Counted from the stretch's first letter, positions 8,211 through 18,124 are shown. The stretch: 64,000 bases of DNA from RGIG7332 sp045580305 (GCA_045580305.1 JAZNNQ010000036.1:1-64000), one strand, 5' to 3'. Notes: generated by a model not told the origin, from the letters alone. Numbers and translations: made by a program.

Positions 8211-9230
8211 TTAGTTGTTGATAAGTTTGTCCTCGTCACTCCAACTATAGAGTTTGCGGATGTCGGCACCAACCACCTCAGAAGGATGTTCTGCCGCGAG
8301 TTTTCTCATAGCATTGAAATGTATCTGTGCACCTGCGCTTGACATATCTAAAAGAAAGTCTTTAGCGAAGGTACCGTCCTGAATATCGGACAAAATCTTT
8401 CGCATTGCCTTTTTAGTGTCTTCAGTGATAATCTTGGGTCCGGTAGTATAATCGCCATATTCAGCGGTATTAGAAATAGAGTATCTCATGCCGGCAAAAC
8501 CGCTTTGATAAATAAGATCAACAATCAACTTCATTTCGTGGATACACTCAAAATAAGCATTTCTCGGATCATAGCCAGCTTCCACTAAAGTTTCATAACC
8601 TGCCTGCATCAGAGCACAAACACCGCCGCAAAGCACTGCCTGTTCGCCGAATAAGTCGGTTTCAGTCTCGGTGCGGAAGTTTGTTTCAAGAACACCTGCG
8701 CGAGCACCACCGATACCGAGTGCATAGGCAAGTCCTAAATCCCAAGCGTCACCGGTAGCATCCTGCTCCACAGCAATCAAACAAGGAACGCCTTTGCCTA
8801 CCTGGTATTCGCTACGGACTGTATGTCCCGGTCCTTTTGGCGCGATCATAATAACATTGACATTCTTCGGCGGCTTGATGCAACCGAAATGAATATTAAA
8901 TCCGTGCGCAAATGCCAATGTCTTACCCTCTGTGAGATTTGGCTCAATAGACTCTTTATAAAGAGCTGCCTGCTTTTCATCGTTGATAAGAATCATAATG
9001 ATATCTGCCGCCTTTGTTGCTTCGGCACTTGTCATAACGCGAAGCCCCTGCGCCTCTGCCTTTGCCCAGCTTTTAGAACCATCGTAAAGACCAACAACGA
9101 CATCCACACCGCTGTCTTTAAGATTCAATGCGTGTGCGTGTCCCTGAGAGCCGTAACCGATTATGGCAACGGTTTTACCGCTAAGTTTTTGAAGATCGCA
9201 ATCCTGTTGATAAAAAATTCTGTTTGTCAT
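8211..9230 (-). CDS. ilvC: Ketol-acid reductoisomerase (class I)
   Basis: Catalyses the NAD(P)H-dependent alkyl shift and reduction of acetolactate and acetohydroxybutyrate. At 339 aa it is a short class I enzyme. The Rossmann motif GYGSQGHAHALNLKDSG lies near residue 25 and the metal-site region around FGEQAVLCGG and EAGYDP is intact. It lies 20 bases after ilvN in the operon. Confidence 0.97.
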   Translation of the reverse strand: MTNRIFYQQDCDLQKLSGKTVAIIGYGSQGHAHALNLKDSGVDVVVGLYDGSKSWAKAEAQGLRVMTSAEATKAADIIMILINDEKQAALYKESIEPNLTEGKTLAFAHGFNIHFGCIKPPKNVNVIMIAPKGPGHTVRSEYQVGKGVPCLIAVEQDATGDAWDLGLAYALGIGGARAGVLETNFRTETETDLFGEQAVLCGGVCALMQAGYETLVEAGYDPRNAYFECIHEMKLIVDLIYQSGFAGMRYSISNTAEYGDYTTGPKIITEDTKKAMRKILSDIQDGTFAKDFLLDMSSAGAQIHFNAMRKLAAEHPSEVVGADIRKLYSWSDEDKLINN

Positions 9231-9250
9231 TTTAATTACCTCTTTCCAAT

Positions 9251-9757
9251 TTATAAATTTATAGTGTGACGAATGGTTGTACTGCCTTTTTCAAGGGAAA
9301 CACTGCCTGTTCGGCAGATTTCAAGTATTGTAAAGTCGCGCATCAAATTGATAAAATCATCAATTCTTCTCGTGGTATCTGTCAAGCGGAACATAATGTA
9401 GTCTTTTGAATAATCCACCGTATCAGCACCGAATGCATCAGCTGCCCCTCGTATATCTTCACGGGTTTTTGCCTCATTTTTCATTTTGATGAGCAGCAAT
9501 TCACAGCTGACTGAATTGTCATCGTTAAATTCCTTGATAGAGCATACATCGGGAAGTTTATACAGCTGATTGACCAACTGTTGTTTTGCGGTTTCCTCGC
9601 CGTCGAAAACCACTGTAACACGAGAAAACTCCCCGGTTTCCGTTTCACTTACCGTGAGCGCACTGATATTAAACTGACGGCGGCGGAACATGCTGGTTAC
9701 ACGGTTTAATACACCGAACTGATTGTTGACCAACACGGCAACGGTATATCTGTTCAT
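9251..9757 (-). CDS. ilvN: Acetolactate synthase small (regulatory) subunit
   Basis: A 168-aa ACT-domain subunit. The first residues MNRYTVAVLVNNQFGVLNRV are the standard ACT beta strand and ligand loop that confer valine feedback control. A C-terminal IlvH-type domain follows. It overlaps ilvB by four bases, typical of translational coupling of the two subunits. Confidence 0.95.
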   Translation of the reverse strand: MNRYTVAVLVNNQFGVLNRVTSMFRRRQFNISALTVSETETGEFSRVTVVFDGEETAKQQLVNQLYKLPDVCSIKEFNDDNSVSCELLLIKMKNEAKTREDIRGAADAFGADTVDYSKDYIMFRLTDTTRRIDDFINLMRDFTILEICRTGSVSLEKGSTTIRHTINL

Positions 9758-11430
9758 TGTACTGCCTCCAGTCTTGTTATAATATCGTCCATACTGCCGC
9801 CCGGCGGGAGCATGGGAAGCACAAATTCATCTTTATCGATTTTACAGTCGATAACATACGGTCCTTCTGTCTTAAATGCCTTTTCAAGGGCCGCATCAAG
9901 TTTCTCAGGGGTTTCAGCCGCTTCGCCGTCAGCGCCAAATGCTTTAGCCAAGGCTGAAAAATCGGTTTTACGCTCTAAAATCGAATTAGAATAGTGTTTA
10001 TCATAGAAGAGTGTCTGCCACTGTCTTACCATTCCGAGAACACCATTGTTCATAATGATTACCACAATGGGAATATTGTATCGAACTGCGGTGGCAAGTT
10101 CGTTAAGGTTCATTCCAAAACTGCCGTCACCCGTAATAAGAACACTTCGCTCGCCCGTTCCGTATGCTGCACCGATCGCCGCACCCAAGCCATAACCCAT
10201 CGTTCCAAGACCTCCGCTTGAAGCAAAGCGACGAGAGGTTTTGAAATTAAGGCTTTGTGCCGACCACATCTGATGTTGACCTACATCTGTGCACACCGCT
10301 GTGTTTTCTCCCAAATACTTATTGAGAGTAAGTATTGCTCTGCGTGGGGTAAGTCCTTCACGGTTATCAAGACAGTTTTCTTCTTCCGACCTAAATACAT
10401 CCACCTTTGCCATCCACTCCGGTTTTCTTTCTTCGTTTAGAAGTGGAAGAAGTTTTTTTAATGTGAGTTTTACATCTCCTCTGAGTCCGCATATCGAATT
10501 TACTGTTTTGTTGAGTTCTGAGCCATCTACATCAATATGAACAATCTTTGCACCTGTTGCAAATTTCAAGCGATTGCCTGTAACACGGTCATTAAATCGT
10601 ACACCAAGAGAAACAATCACATCGGCGTTATGCATTGACATAGAAGATGCATAGTGCCCGTGCATGCCTTGCATTCCTAAAAATCTCGGATGGTCGGTAG
10701 GAATAGCGGAAAGTCCCATTAAAGAGCAACCGATGGGTGCATCTATTTTCTCGGCAAGAGTGAGAACCTCCTCCTGCGCATCTGCTGTAATCACACCGCC
10801 GCCAAAGTAGATAAAAGGATGTTTGGCTGAATTGATAATGTCAGCTGCTTCGTGAATACGAATGTCCTTTGCAGCAAAAGGTTCGTTCTTTTCCACTGTA
10901 GATGCTGCTTCGTATTCGCACTTTGCGATCTGGACATCTTTTGGCACATCAATTAGTACAGGTCCGGGTCTTCCGGACTTGGCAAGTTTAAATGCTTCGC
11001 GAATAGTATCAGCAAGGTCCTCCACCGAACCCACAAAATAGTTGTGTTTGGTAATGGGAAGAGTTACGCCTGTGATGTCAATTTCCTGAAAACTATCAGT
11101 ACCTATTTGAGTTGACGGTACATTTCCGCAAATAGCCACCATCGGTATTGAATCAAGATATGCCGTTGCGATGCCTGTTACAAGATTGGTAGCGCCCGGT
11201 CCCGAAGTGGAGATCACAACGCCTACTTTACCGGTAGTTCGTGCATAGCCATCGGCTGCGTGTGCCGCACCTTGCTCGTGTGCGGTCAACACATGATTGA
11301 TTTCATTCTGATATTTATAGAGGCTGTCGTATACGTTTAGAATCTGTCCGCCCGGGTAACCGAAGACGGTGTCAACCCCTTGTTCAATCAGGGTTTTAAC
11401 TAAGATATCGGAGCCTGAAAGTTGCATCAA
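9754..11430 (-). CDS. ilvB: Acetolactate synthase large (catalytic) subunit
   Basis: A thiamine-diphosphate enzyme that makes acetolactate and acetohydroxybutyrate. The 558-aa protein has the catalytic-Glu region LTAHEQGAAHAADGYAR, the FAD-type central domain, and the C-terminal ThDP motif GDGSFGMNLNELATAVRYN with NNGVLGMVRQW. The start MMQ leaves the second Met as an equally good choice. It lies 3 bases past leuB. Confidence 0.97.
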   Translation of the reverse strand: MMQLSGSDILVKTLIEQGVDTVFGYPGGQILNVYDSLYKYQNEINHVLTAHEQGAAHAADGYARTTGKVGVVISTSGPGATNLVTGIATAYLDSIPMVAICGNVPSTQIGTDSFQEIDITGVTLPITKHNYFVGSVEDLADTIREAFKLAKSGRPGPVLIDVPKDVQIAKCEYEAASTVEKNEPFAAKDIRIHEAADIINSAKHPFIYFGGGVITADAQEEVLTLAEKIDAPIGCSLMGLSAIPTDHPRFLGMQGMHGHYASSMSMHNADVIVSLGVRFNDRVTGNRLKFATGAKIVHIDVDGSELNKTVNSICGLRGDVKLTLKKLLPLLNEERKPEWMAKVDVFRSEEENCLDNREGLTPRRAILTLNKYLGENTAVCTDVGQHQMWSAQSLNFKTSRRFASSGGLGTMGYGLGAAIGAAYGTGERSVLITGDGSFGMNLNELATAVRYNIPIVVIIMNNGVLGMVRQWQTLFYDKHYSNSILERKTDFSALAKAFGADGEAAETPEKLDAALEKAFKTEGPYVIDCKIDKDEFVLPMLPPGGSMDDIITRLEAVQ

Positions 11431-11433
11431 AAA

Positions 11434-12501
11434 TCACTCCTTTGTTAAGTAATCGCAAATCAGGTCACCGCACCTACTACAGCTGACAAGAGTCATTCCT
11501 TCGCTCATAATGTCGTCGGTGCGATAGCCTTCATCAAGGTATTTGGAAACGGCGTTCTCGATAGAATCTGCCTCATCCGGCATATCGAAACTGAAGCGAA
11601 GCATCATCGCCACCGATAGTATTGTACCGACAGGGTTTGCCATATCCTTTCCGGCAATATCGGGAGCAGAACCGTGAATCGGCTCATACAATCCGCAAGA
11701 AGTTGCACCTAAACTGGATGAGGGAATCATACCGATAGAACCGGTAATCATAGACGCCTCATCAGATAAAATGTCACCAAACATATTCTCGGTTACGATA
11801 ACATCAAACTGAGCGGGATTTTTAACAATCTGCATCGCACAGTTATCAACCAGCATATCGGTCAACTCTACATCAGGATATTCTTCAGCTAATCGGTGCA
11901 TAACCTTTTTCCAAAGACGGCTGCTGTCAAGCACATTGCTTTTTTCAACCGAGCAGAGTTTTTTATTTCTCTTCCTTGCGGTTTCAAAACCAATTCTGCC
12001 AATTCTTTCAATCTCTGCTTCAGAATATTGCAAAACATCTGTGGCAACATCACCAACCGTCTTATGCTCGCCAAAGTAAATGCCGCCAATAAGTTCACGA
12101 ACAATGATAAAGTCAATGCCTGCATCCACAATAGATTTTTTAAGTGGAGATGCATCCGAAAGCTGCGGCCATATCTTTGCAGGGCGATTGTTTGAATAAA
12201 CGCCCATACCTGCTCTAAGTTTGAGAAGCCCCTTTTCCGGTCGCAAGTGTCCCGGAACATCATTCCACTTATCACCGCCTACCGCACCGAGAAGTACGCT
12301 ATCGGAAGCAAGGCATTTGTCAAGTTCGCTTTTAGGGAGCGGTTCACCATATTTATCAATGGCACAACCACCCATATCTACATCGGTATAGTGGAAGGTG
12401 TGTCCGTAAAGTTTAGAAACCTTGTCCATTACTTTTAAAGCCTCGTTTACGATCTCGGGTCCGATGCCGTCGCCTCTGATCACCGCTATGTTTTTAACCA
12501 T
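11434..12501 (-). CDS. leuB: 3-isopropylmalate dehydrogenase
   Basis: Oxidatively decarboxylates 3-isopropylmalate in leucine synthesis. The 355-aa protein has the GDGIGPEI start, LRAGMGVYSNNRPAKIWP, and the GSAPDIAGKDMANPVGTILS signature. It overlaps leuD by 8 bases in the operon. Confidence 0.97.
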   Translation of the reverse strand: MVKNIAVIRGDGIGPEIVNEALKVMDKVSKLYGHTFHYTDVDMGGCAIDKYGEPLPKSELDKCLASDSVLLGAVGGDKWNDVPGHLRPEKGLLKLRAGMGVYSNNRPAKIWPQLSDASPLKKSIVDAGIDFIIVRELIGGIYFGEHKTVGDVATDVLQYSEAEIERIGRIGFETARKRNKKLCSVEKSNVLDSSRLWKKVMHRLAEEYPDVELTDMLVDNCAMQIVKNPAQFDVIVTENMFGDILSDEASMITGSIGMIPSSSLGATSCGLYEPIHGSAPDIAGKDMANPVGTILSVAMMLRFSFDMPDEADSIENAVSKYLDEGYRTDDIMSEGMTLVSCSRCGDLICDYLTKE

Positions 12502-12994
12502 TGTTTTCGCCTTCTTTCAGGGACTTTAAAAGTCCGCCACATTTGATAATATTTTGAATAAACGGCGGAAACGGTTGTGCTTTATAGGTTTTACCGGTTG
12601 TAATATCGGTAATGACACCTGTATCAAAATCCACCTTGACCTCATCGTCTGCATTGATTTCTTCCGCCGCCTCTTCACATTCCAAAATAGGAAGTCCGAT
12701 GTTAATGGCGTTACGGTAAAAAATTCGCGCAAAACTTTTTGCAATAACACATCCCGTTCCGCAGGTTTTAATTACGAGAGGCGCGTGTTCGCGGGAAGAT
12801 CCGCAGCCGAAATTCCAGCCGGCAACCATCACATCGCCTGCCTTTACTTTTTTAACAAATTCCGCGTCGATATCCTCCATACAGTGAGTGCTAAGTTCCT
12901 TTGCATCGGGAGTATTCAAATAACGGGCAGGAATTATAACATCTGTATCCACATTGTCGGGATATTTAAAAACTTTTCCTTGTGTATTCATCAT
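12494..12994 (-). CDS. leuD: 3-isopropylmalate dehydratase small subunit
   Basis: Swivelling subunit of isopropylmalate isomerase, 166 aa, short archaeal-bacterial type. Motifs DNVDTDVIIPARYLN and AGWNFGCGSSREHAP are intact. Its start is adjacent to the stop of leuC, and the two subunits form one enzyme. Confidence 0.97.
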   Translation of the reverse strand: MMNTQGKVFKYPDNVDTDVIIPARYLNTPDAKELSTHCMEDIDAEFVKKVKAGDVMVAGWNFGCGSSREHAPLVIKTCGTGCVIAKSFARIFYRNAINIGLPILECEEAAEEINADDEVKVDFDTGVITDITTGKTYKAQPFPPFIQNIIKCGGLLKSLKEGENNG

Positions 12995-14254
12995 CTACGC
13001 CTCCTTGTACTCTGTGATATAGCCTGTCAGCGCACTTGCCGCGGCGGTATGGGGGGACGCAAGATAAACTTCACTTTCAACATGTCCCATACGGCCCACA
13101 AAGTTGCGGTTTGTGGTAGCGATACATCTCTCCCCTGCGGCAAGGATACCCATATATCCGCCAAGGCACGGGCCGCAAGTAGGTGTGGAAACAACCGCAC
13201 CCGCATCAATAAATGCGGTATACCAGCCACGCTCTACACATTCACGAAGGATCTGCATCGTACCTGGGATAATAATAACTCGGATTCCGTCAGCCACTTT
13301 TTTGCCCTTCAGTATGTTGTAAGCAGCTTCCATATCCTCCATCCTGCCGTTAGTGCAAGAACCAATCACAACCTGATCTATCTTAATATCATTTAACTCA
13401 CGCGCAGGGTGTGTGTTTTCGGGGAGATGCGGACAAGCAACGGTGGGGACGATTTTTGATAAGTCAATATCAATTACTTTTTCGTATTCCGCATCATTAT
13501 CAGCCTCATAAACTACAGGCTCTCGCTCACTTCTGCCGTTGAGATATCCTAGAGTAATATCATCAACAGGGAAAATACCGTTTTTAGCACCCGCCTCTAT
13601 TGCCATATTGCAAATGCAAAGGCGATCATCCATTGAGAGGCGGTGTGCACCGTCGCCTGTAAACTCCATACTCTTATACAGAGCACCGTCCACACCGATC
13701 ATACCGATAATGGTAAGAATTACGTCCTTACCGCTGCAATTCTTTGGCAATTTACCGGTTAAATTGAATTTAATTGCGGAAGGCACTTTAAACCAAGCCA
13801 TACCCGTTGCCATTCCTGCCGCCATATCCGTACTTCCCACGCCGGTAGAGAAAGCGCCCAGTGCGCCGTAAGTACAGGTATGTGAATCGGCGCCGATGAT
13901 GCAGTCGCCTGCAGTTACAACGCCTTGCTCCGGGAGCAGAGCGTGCTCGATTCCCATTTTTCCTACATCGTAAAAATGGCTGACGCAATGAGAACAAGCA
14001 AATTCACGACAGGTTTTGGATTGTTCCGCCGCCTTGATGTCCTTGTTAGGTACAAAGTGGTCAAGTACAATCGCAACCTTGTCTTTATCAAATACAGAAT
14101 CAAATCCTGCTTTTTTAAACTCATTCACCGCAACGGGTGTAGTGATATCGTTGCCCAGCACGATATCCAGTTTTGCGGAAATAAGTTGTCCGGCTTCTAC
14201 CTTTTCAAGCCCTGCGTGCGCGGCAAGGATTTTTTGGGTCATCGTCATTCCCAT
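12995..14254 (-). CDS. leuC: 3-isopropylmalate dehydratase large subunit
   Basis: Aconitase-type catalytic subunit, 419 aa. The substrate motif GADSHTCTYGALGAF and cluster cysteines in SCTNGR and TPTCGPCLGG are present. The short length is typical of the homoaconitase/archaeal-like LeuC of Clostridia. Its ATG overlaps the leuA stop region by one base. Confidence 0.97.
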   Translation of the reverse strand: MGMTMTQKILAAHAGLEKVEAGQLISAKLDIVLGNDITTPVAVNEFKKAGFDSVFDKDKVAIVLDHFVPNKDIKAAEQSKTCREFACSHCVSHFYDVGKMGIEHALLPEQGVVTAGDCIIGADSHTCTYGALGAFSTGVGSTDMAAGMATGMAWFKVPSAIKFNLTGKLPKNCSGKDVILTIIGMIGVDGALYKSMEFTGDGAHRLSMDDRLCICNMAIEAGAKNGIFPVDDITLGYLNGRSEREPVVYEADNDAEYEKVIDIDLSKIVPTVACPHLPENTHPARELNDIKIDQVVIGSCTNGRMEDMEAAYNILKGKKVADGIRVIIIPGTMQILRECVERGWYTAFIDAGAVVSTPTCGPCLGGYMGILAAGERCIATTNRNFVGRMGHVESEVYLASPHTAAASALTGYITEYKEA

Positions 14255-15930
14255 TATTTTGCATCTCCTTTGGTCATATTGTAAAATGCACTGAGAAGTG
14301 CTTTTGTGCTGGCTTCAATCACATCGGTATCAGTACCTGCACCCCAGTACATTGTGCCATCTGCTTTTTCCAGTCCGATATAGGAAGCAGCCACACTGTG
14401 AGAACCGTCACCCTGCATGCTGTGCTGTGTAAATACCTGCAAGGTGTATTCTTCACCGGTAAACTCACAAAGGGCGTTATTCACAGCACTCAAGGTACCG
14501 TTGCCCACCGCTTCCACTTCGGTTTCTTCACCATTTTTCAAGAAGGTAATATTGATTTTCACAGTATCGTTTTCGCGTTCAAAGTCAAAATCAGTCACTT
14601 CAATACCACTGTTGAGATTTAAGTAATTGGCGGTGAAGATATCAAGCACCTCGTCGGGCTTTAATTCCTTGTGCTCGTGGTCGGAAATCTCCTTGCACAT
14701 ATAACTGAAATGCTCACGCATCTTTGCAGGGAGGTTATAACCGAAGGTCTGCTCTAAAAGATAACCTATTCCGCCTTTACCACTTTGAGAATTGACGCGG
14801 ATCACATCTGCATCGTATGTACGGCCGATATCCTTAGGGTCAATCGGAATATACGGAACGCTCCATTCGTGGAACTTATTTTTCGTTCTGTATTTCATAC
14901 CTTTTGCAATAGCGTCCTGATGTGAGCCCGAGAAAGCTGCAAACACAAGTGCGCCTGCATACGGGGCCCTTTCATAAACATGCATACGGGTGCAACGTTC
15001 GTATACTTCAACAAGTTCGTTCATATTTGAAAGGTCAAGTTTCGGATCTACGCCGTGGGAATACATATTCATCGCAAGGGTGATGATATCTACGTTACCC
15101 GTGCGCTCTCCATTGCCGAACAGTGTTCCTTCCACACGATCAGCACCTGCAAGAAGTGCAAGTTCTGTATCGGCAACGCCCGTACCTCTGTCATTGTGGG
15201 GATGAAGAGAGAGGGTTACGAATTCACGGTATTTGAGGTTTTCACTCATATATTCAACCTGACTTGCGTACACGTGAGGCAAACTCATTTCTACCGTTAC
15301 GGGAAGATTGATAATCACATTGTTGTCAGCACTGGGCTCTAATACATCAAGAACTGCATTGCAAACTTCAAGCGCGTATTCAGGCTCGGTTCCGGTAAAT
15401 GATTCAGGTGAATATTCAAAACGGAAATTGCCTTCATATTCACTCGCCAACCTTTTGACGAGTTTTGCACCGTCAAGTGCAATCTTCTTGATTTCTTCTT
15501 TTGATTTCTTAAACACCTGCTCACGCTGCGCTACACTTACGGAATTGTAAAAATGAATAATGGCACTCGGCGCACCTTTACAAGCATCAAAGGTCTTACG
15601 AATAATATGCTCACGACACTGAGTAAGAACCTGCACCGTCACGTCATCGGGTATCATATCGTTATCGATAAGGGTGCGAAGGAACTCGTATTCGGTTTCA
15701 CTGGCTGCAGGAAAACCAACCTCAATTTCCTTAAACCCCACTCTTAAAAGCGTTCGATAGTATTCTAATTTTTCCTCCAAACTCATCGGTATAACAAGAC
15801 TTTGATTACCGTCTCGCATATCAACGCTGCACCATACGGGCGGTTTTTCGATATGGTCTTTTTCTGCCCATTTGTTATATTTTTTATCCACAGGGAAATA
15901 TCCCACTCGGTATTTGCTTGAATCCATCAT
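14254..15930 (-). CDS. leuA: 2-isopropylmalate synthase (LeuA type 2)
   Basis: Condenses acetyl-CoA with 2-ketoisovalerate, the committed step to leucine. At 558 aa, with the N-terminal KYNKWAEKDHIEKPPVWCS extension, it belongs to the longer fungal/actinobacterial-like class. Metal ligands are intact (DMRDGNQ and HPHNDRGTG). The C-terminal ~110 residues form the leucine-binding regulatory domain. Compare with the divergent LeuA-like protein at 60806-62188, where these ligands are lost. Confidence 0.96.
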   Translation of the reverse strand: MMDSSKYRVGYFPVDKKYNKWAEKDHIEKPPVWCSVDMRDGNQSLVIPMSLEEKLEYYRTLLRVGFKEIEVGFPAASETEYEFLRTLIDNDMIPDDVTVQVLTQCREHIIRKTFDACKGAPSAIIHFYNSVSVAQREQVFKKSKEEIKKIALDGAKLVKRLASEYEGNFRFEYSPESFTGTEPEYALEVCNAVLDVLEPSADNNVIINLPVTVEMSLPHVYASQVEYMSENLKYREFVTLSLHPHNDRGTGVADTELALLAGADRVEGTLFGNGERTGNVDIITLAMNMYSHGVDPKLDLSNMNELVEVYERCTRMHVYERAPYAGALVFAAFSGSHQDAIAKGMKYRTKNKFHEWSVPYIPIDPKDIGRTYDADVIRVNSQSGKGGIGYLLEQTFGYNLPAKMREHFSYMCKEISDHEHKELKPDEVLDIFTANYLNLNSGIEVTDFDFERENDTVKINITFLKNGEETEVEAVGNGTLSAVNNALCEFTGEEYTLQVFTQHSMQGDGSHSVAASYIGLEKADGTMYWGAGTDTDVIEASTKALLSAFYNMTKGDAK

Positions 15931-15936
15931 TTTCGT

Positions 15937-16314
15937 CTACTCCTTCTCCGCAACAACTTCTACTTCTACAAGCGCTCCTCGAGGAAGTTCTTTGACCGCA
16001 ACACAACTTCTCGCAGGCTTTTCTGTAAAATACTCGGCATACACTTCGTTGAATGCGGCAAAATCCGCAATATTGGCAAGGAAACAAACGGTTTTAACGG
16101 CACTTTTAAGACTAGCGCCTGCAGCATTTAACACGGCTTCTAAATTTTTGCAAACTTGATGGGTCTGCTCGGAAATATTTTCACCCACCAAAACTCCCGT
16201 TTCGGGATTTAGCGGAATTTGACCTGATGTAAAAATTAGATTACCTACAACTACCGCCTGTGAATAGGGGCCGATTGCCGCCGGTGCTTTATTTGTCATA
16301 ACTTTACTGCTCAT
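15937..16314 (-). CDS. ridA: RidA family enamine/imine deaminase
   Basis: A 125-aa RidA/YjgF protein. The core AIGPYSQAVVVGNLIFTSGQ, a CVAV segment around the active-site Arg (KPARSCVAV), and the final VEVEVVAE are present. RidA hydrolyses the reactive 2-aminoacrylate or 2-aminocrotonate released by threonine dehydratase. Its position directly after ilvA (13-base gap) fits this role exactly. Confidence 0.95.
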   Translation of the reverse strand: MSSKVMTNKAPAAIGPYSQAVVVGNLIFTSGQIPLNPETGVLVGENISEQTHQVCKNLEAVLNAAGASLKSAVKTVCFLANIADFAAFNEVYAEYFTEKPARSCVAVKELPRGALVEVEVVAEKE

Positions 16315-16327
16315 AACTTTATCTCCT

Positions 16328-17524
16328 TTATACTAATTTAAATCCTTCATTGCGAAGTGTTTTTGTAATTAGGTTCACGTGTTCAAAATCCCTCGTTTCC
16401 ATTTCAATACGCAAGAAACATCCGTTAACGCTTTCGGTATTTCCCTTTTCATAGTGAACACCGGTTACGTTTCCGCCACAATCGGCAATAATGCGGGAGA
16501 TTTCTTTAAGCTGTCCCGGCTTGTCAATTAACTCGATTAGCAAACTGGAGGAACGACCGGAATTGAGAAGACCTCGATCAATAACACGGGAAAGGCTGGT
16601 AACATCAATATTACCACCTGATACGACTGCAACTACTCGTTTACCCTTTAAATCAAATTTGCCGGTCATTACAGCAGCAACTGCGGTAGCCCCTGCTCCT
16701 TCGGCAATCATCTTCTGCTTTTCGATGAGCGCAAGAATAGCGCCGGAAACTTCATCGTCGGTAACAAGCGCGATTTCATCCACATATTCGCTGACATAGC
16801 GGAATGTGTTTTCTCCGGGCTGTTTTACCGCAATGCCGTCTGCAATGGTGGAAACGGAAGGTAGGCATTCAATCTCACCGTCCTTCACCGAGTTGTACAT
16901 ACTTGCGGCACCCTTAACCTGAACACCGTAAACCTTAACGGATGGTCTGATTTGCTTTGCAGTATAGGCAATACCCGAAATGAGTCCACCACCTCCAATA
17001 GGAACGACAATGGCATCAATATTGTCAAGATCGCTTAGAATTTCAAGAGCAATCGTGCCTTGACCGGCAATCACATTTTCATCGTCAAAGGGATGAACAA
17101 ATGTGTATCCTTCACTTTCTTTCAGTTCTAACGCTTTTTGATATGCATCGTCATAACAACCTTCCACCAAACACACCTCTGCGCCAAATCCTTTGGTTGC
17201 TTCTACCTTTGAAATGGGAGCTGTATCCGGTAAGCATATTAAAGATTTAATTCCGTTCTTAGTTGCTGCAAGTGCCACGCCCTGTGCGTGATTACCCGCC
17301 GAGCAAGCAATAACACCCTTTTTCTTTTCTTCGTCACTAAGGCACGCTATTTTATATGCCGAGCCTCTGACCTTGAACGAGCCTGTAATTTGTAGGTTCT
17401 CAGGTTTTAGATATAGTTCGCAGTCCTCTGCAATACCATAAGCCCTGACTACATTTGTTTCTCGAATAATGTTTTTCAGCACCGCCTGAGCACTGAATAC
17501 TTTGTCTAGAGTCAACATTTTCAT
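16328..17524 (-). CDS. ilvA: Threonine ammonia-lyase (threonine dehydratase) with ACT domain
   Basis: A PLP enzyme making 2-ketobutyrate for isoleucine. The PLP lysine lies in the motif ENLQITGSFKVRGSA, the phosphate loop is IGGGGLISG, and the C-terminal ~80 residues (SSSLLIELIDKPGQLKEI) form one ACT domain. At 398 aa it is the short form. The translation start is either of two ATGs three codons apart behind AAAGGCGG. It is the first gene after the tandem T-box leader. IlvA, BCAA synthesis and RidA are all in this one operon, so a biosynthetic rather than catabolic role is likely. Confidence 0.95.
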   Translation of the reverse strand: MKMLTLDKVFSAQAVLKNIIRETNVVRAYGIAEDCELYLKPENLQITGSFKVRGSAYKIACLSDEEKKKGVIACSAGNHAQGVALAATKNGIKSLICLPDTAPISKVEATKGFGAEVCLVEGCYDDAYQKALELKESEGYTFVHPFDDENVIAGQGTIALEILSDLDNIDAIVVPIGGGGLISGIAYTAKQIRPSVKVYGVQVKGAASMYNSVKDGEIECLPSVSTIADGIAVKQPGENTFRYVSEYVDEIALVTDDEVSGAILALIEKQKMIAEGAGATAVAAVMTGKFDLKGKRVVAVVSGGNIDVTSLSRVIDRGLLNSGRSSSLLIELIDKPGQLKEISRIIADCGGNVTGVHYEKGNTESVNGCFLRIEMETRDFEHVNLITKTLRNEGFKLV

Positions 17525-17572
17525 TCCGCCTTTCTTTTTTTAAGTGTATGCGCTTTACATTCGCTTTAAGGC

Positions 17573-18050
17573 AAAACAAAAACCCGCCTCAAAGCCTTTA
17601 CTTGCTTTGAGACGGGTGTAAATTACTTTATCACTCGCGGTACCACTCAAATTGCGGATATACTATCCGCCACCTCTTCGAAGTCAACCAACTTCTATGC
17701 ACTAACGTAACATACACGGGAAACGCCTACTAGGTGATTGTCCTTTGGGGCTTCCGGCTCAGAAGGGATAAGAAGTCTACAGTCCTTTACCGGGATCACA
17801 CCATCCCCGGCTCTCTGAAAAATTCGTTGCAGGTTCCGTCTTCATCAACGCCTTTGTTTTATCGAAGTCTACTAACCTCTATGCACTGACGTAGCATACA
17901 CGGGGTCCCCTACACACTCACGCTTCAGGTTCCCGGCTCGGAAGGGAGAGGACAAGGATAATAAACACACTGATTCGCACCAATCATCAGTTCTCTGCAC
18001 TGTTTTTCTCAATGACCATTCTTCGTCATAGCCTTTAGCAATATTTAGTT
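17573..18050 (-). promoter_or_regulatory. Tandem T-box leader of the BCAA operon (two specifier domains, one terminator)
   Basis: Read leftward, two copies of the T-box sensing part occur in series. Each has an AG-bulge CAGAGA element, a GNUG loop (GGTG), a CTTCYGAGCCGG junction, and a following CACTAACGT/CACTGACGT region (stem II type). Only the promoter-proximal end of ilvA carries the antiterminator box GAGTGGTACCGCG (complement of 17636-17648) and the terminator ACCCGTCTCAAAGC/GCTTTGAGGCGGGT with a T run (17573-17617). By aligning the two copies, the specifier is CTC (Leu) in the upstream copy at 17946-17948 and ATC (Ile) in the downstream copy at 17767-17769. Each is followed by one base and then the closing stem CTTC. 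Uncharged tRNA is expected to promote read-through. Confidence 0.85.
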
Positions 18051-18057
18051 TTGTCAC

Positions 18058-18086
18058 ATTCTACTCTCCAAATGAAGAGAAGTCAA
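18058..18086 (-). promoter_or_regulatory. Promoter of the BCAA operon
   Basis: On the minus strand, TTGACT (18081-18086) and TAGAAT (18058-18063) are separated by exactly 17 bases. Transcription would start near 18051 and run into the T-box leader. The spacer holds a small CTCT...AGAG inverted repeat. Confidence 0.8.
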
Positions 18087-18124
18087 GGGGTTTACGAGGA
18101 TTAGTAACACGAATCTTTTCGAAT

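Noticed and set aside
12554..13396. 280-codon frame on the plus strand
   Set aside because: It lies opposite leuD and leuC, which are clear genes; the translation has no domain sense.
17872..18057. 61-codon frame at the start of the BCAA leader, possible leader peptide
   Set aside because: It overlaps the conserved stem I of the upstream T-box domain and lacks runs of regulatory codons and a ribosome site.
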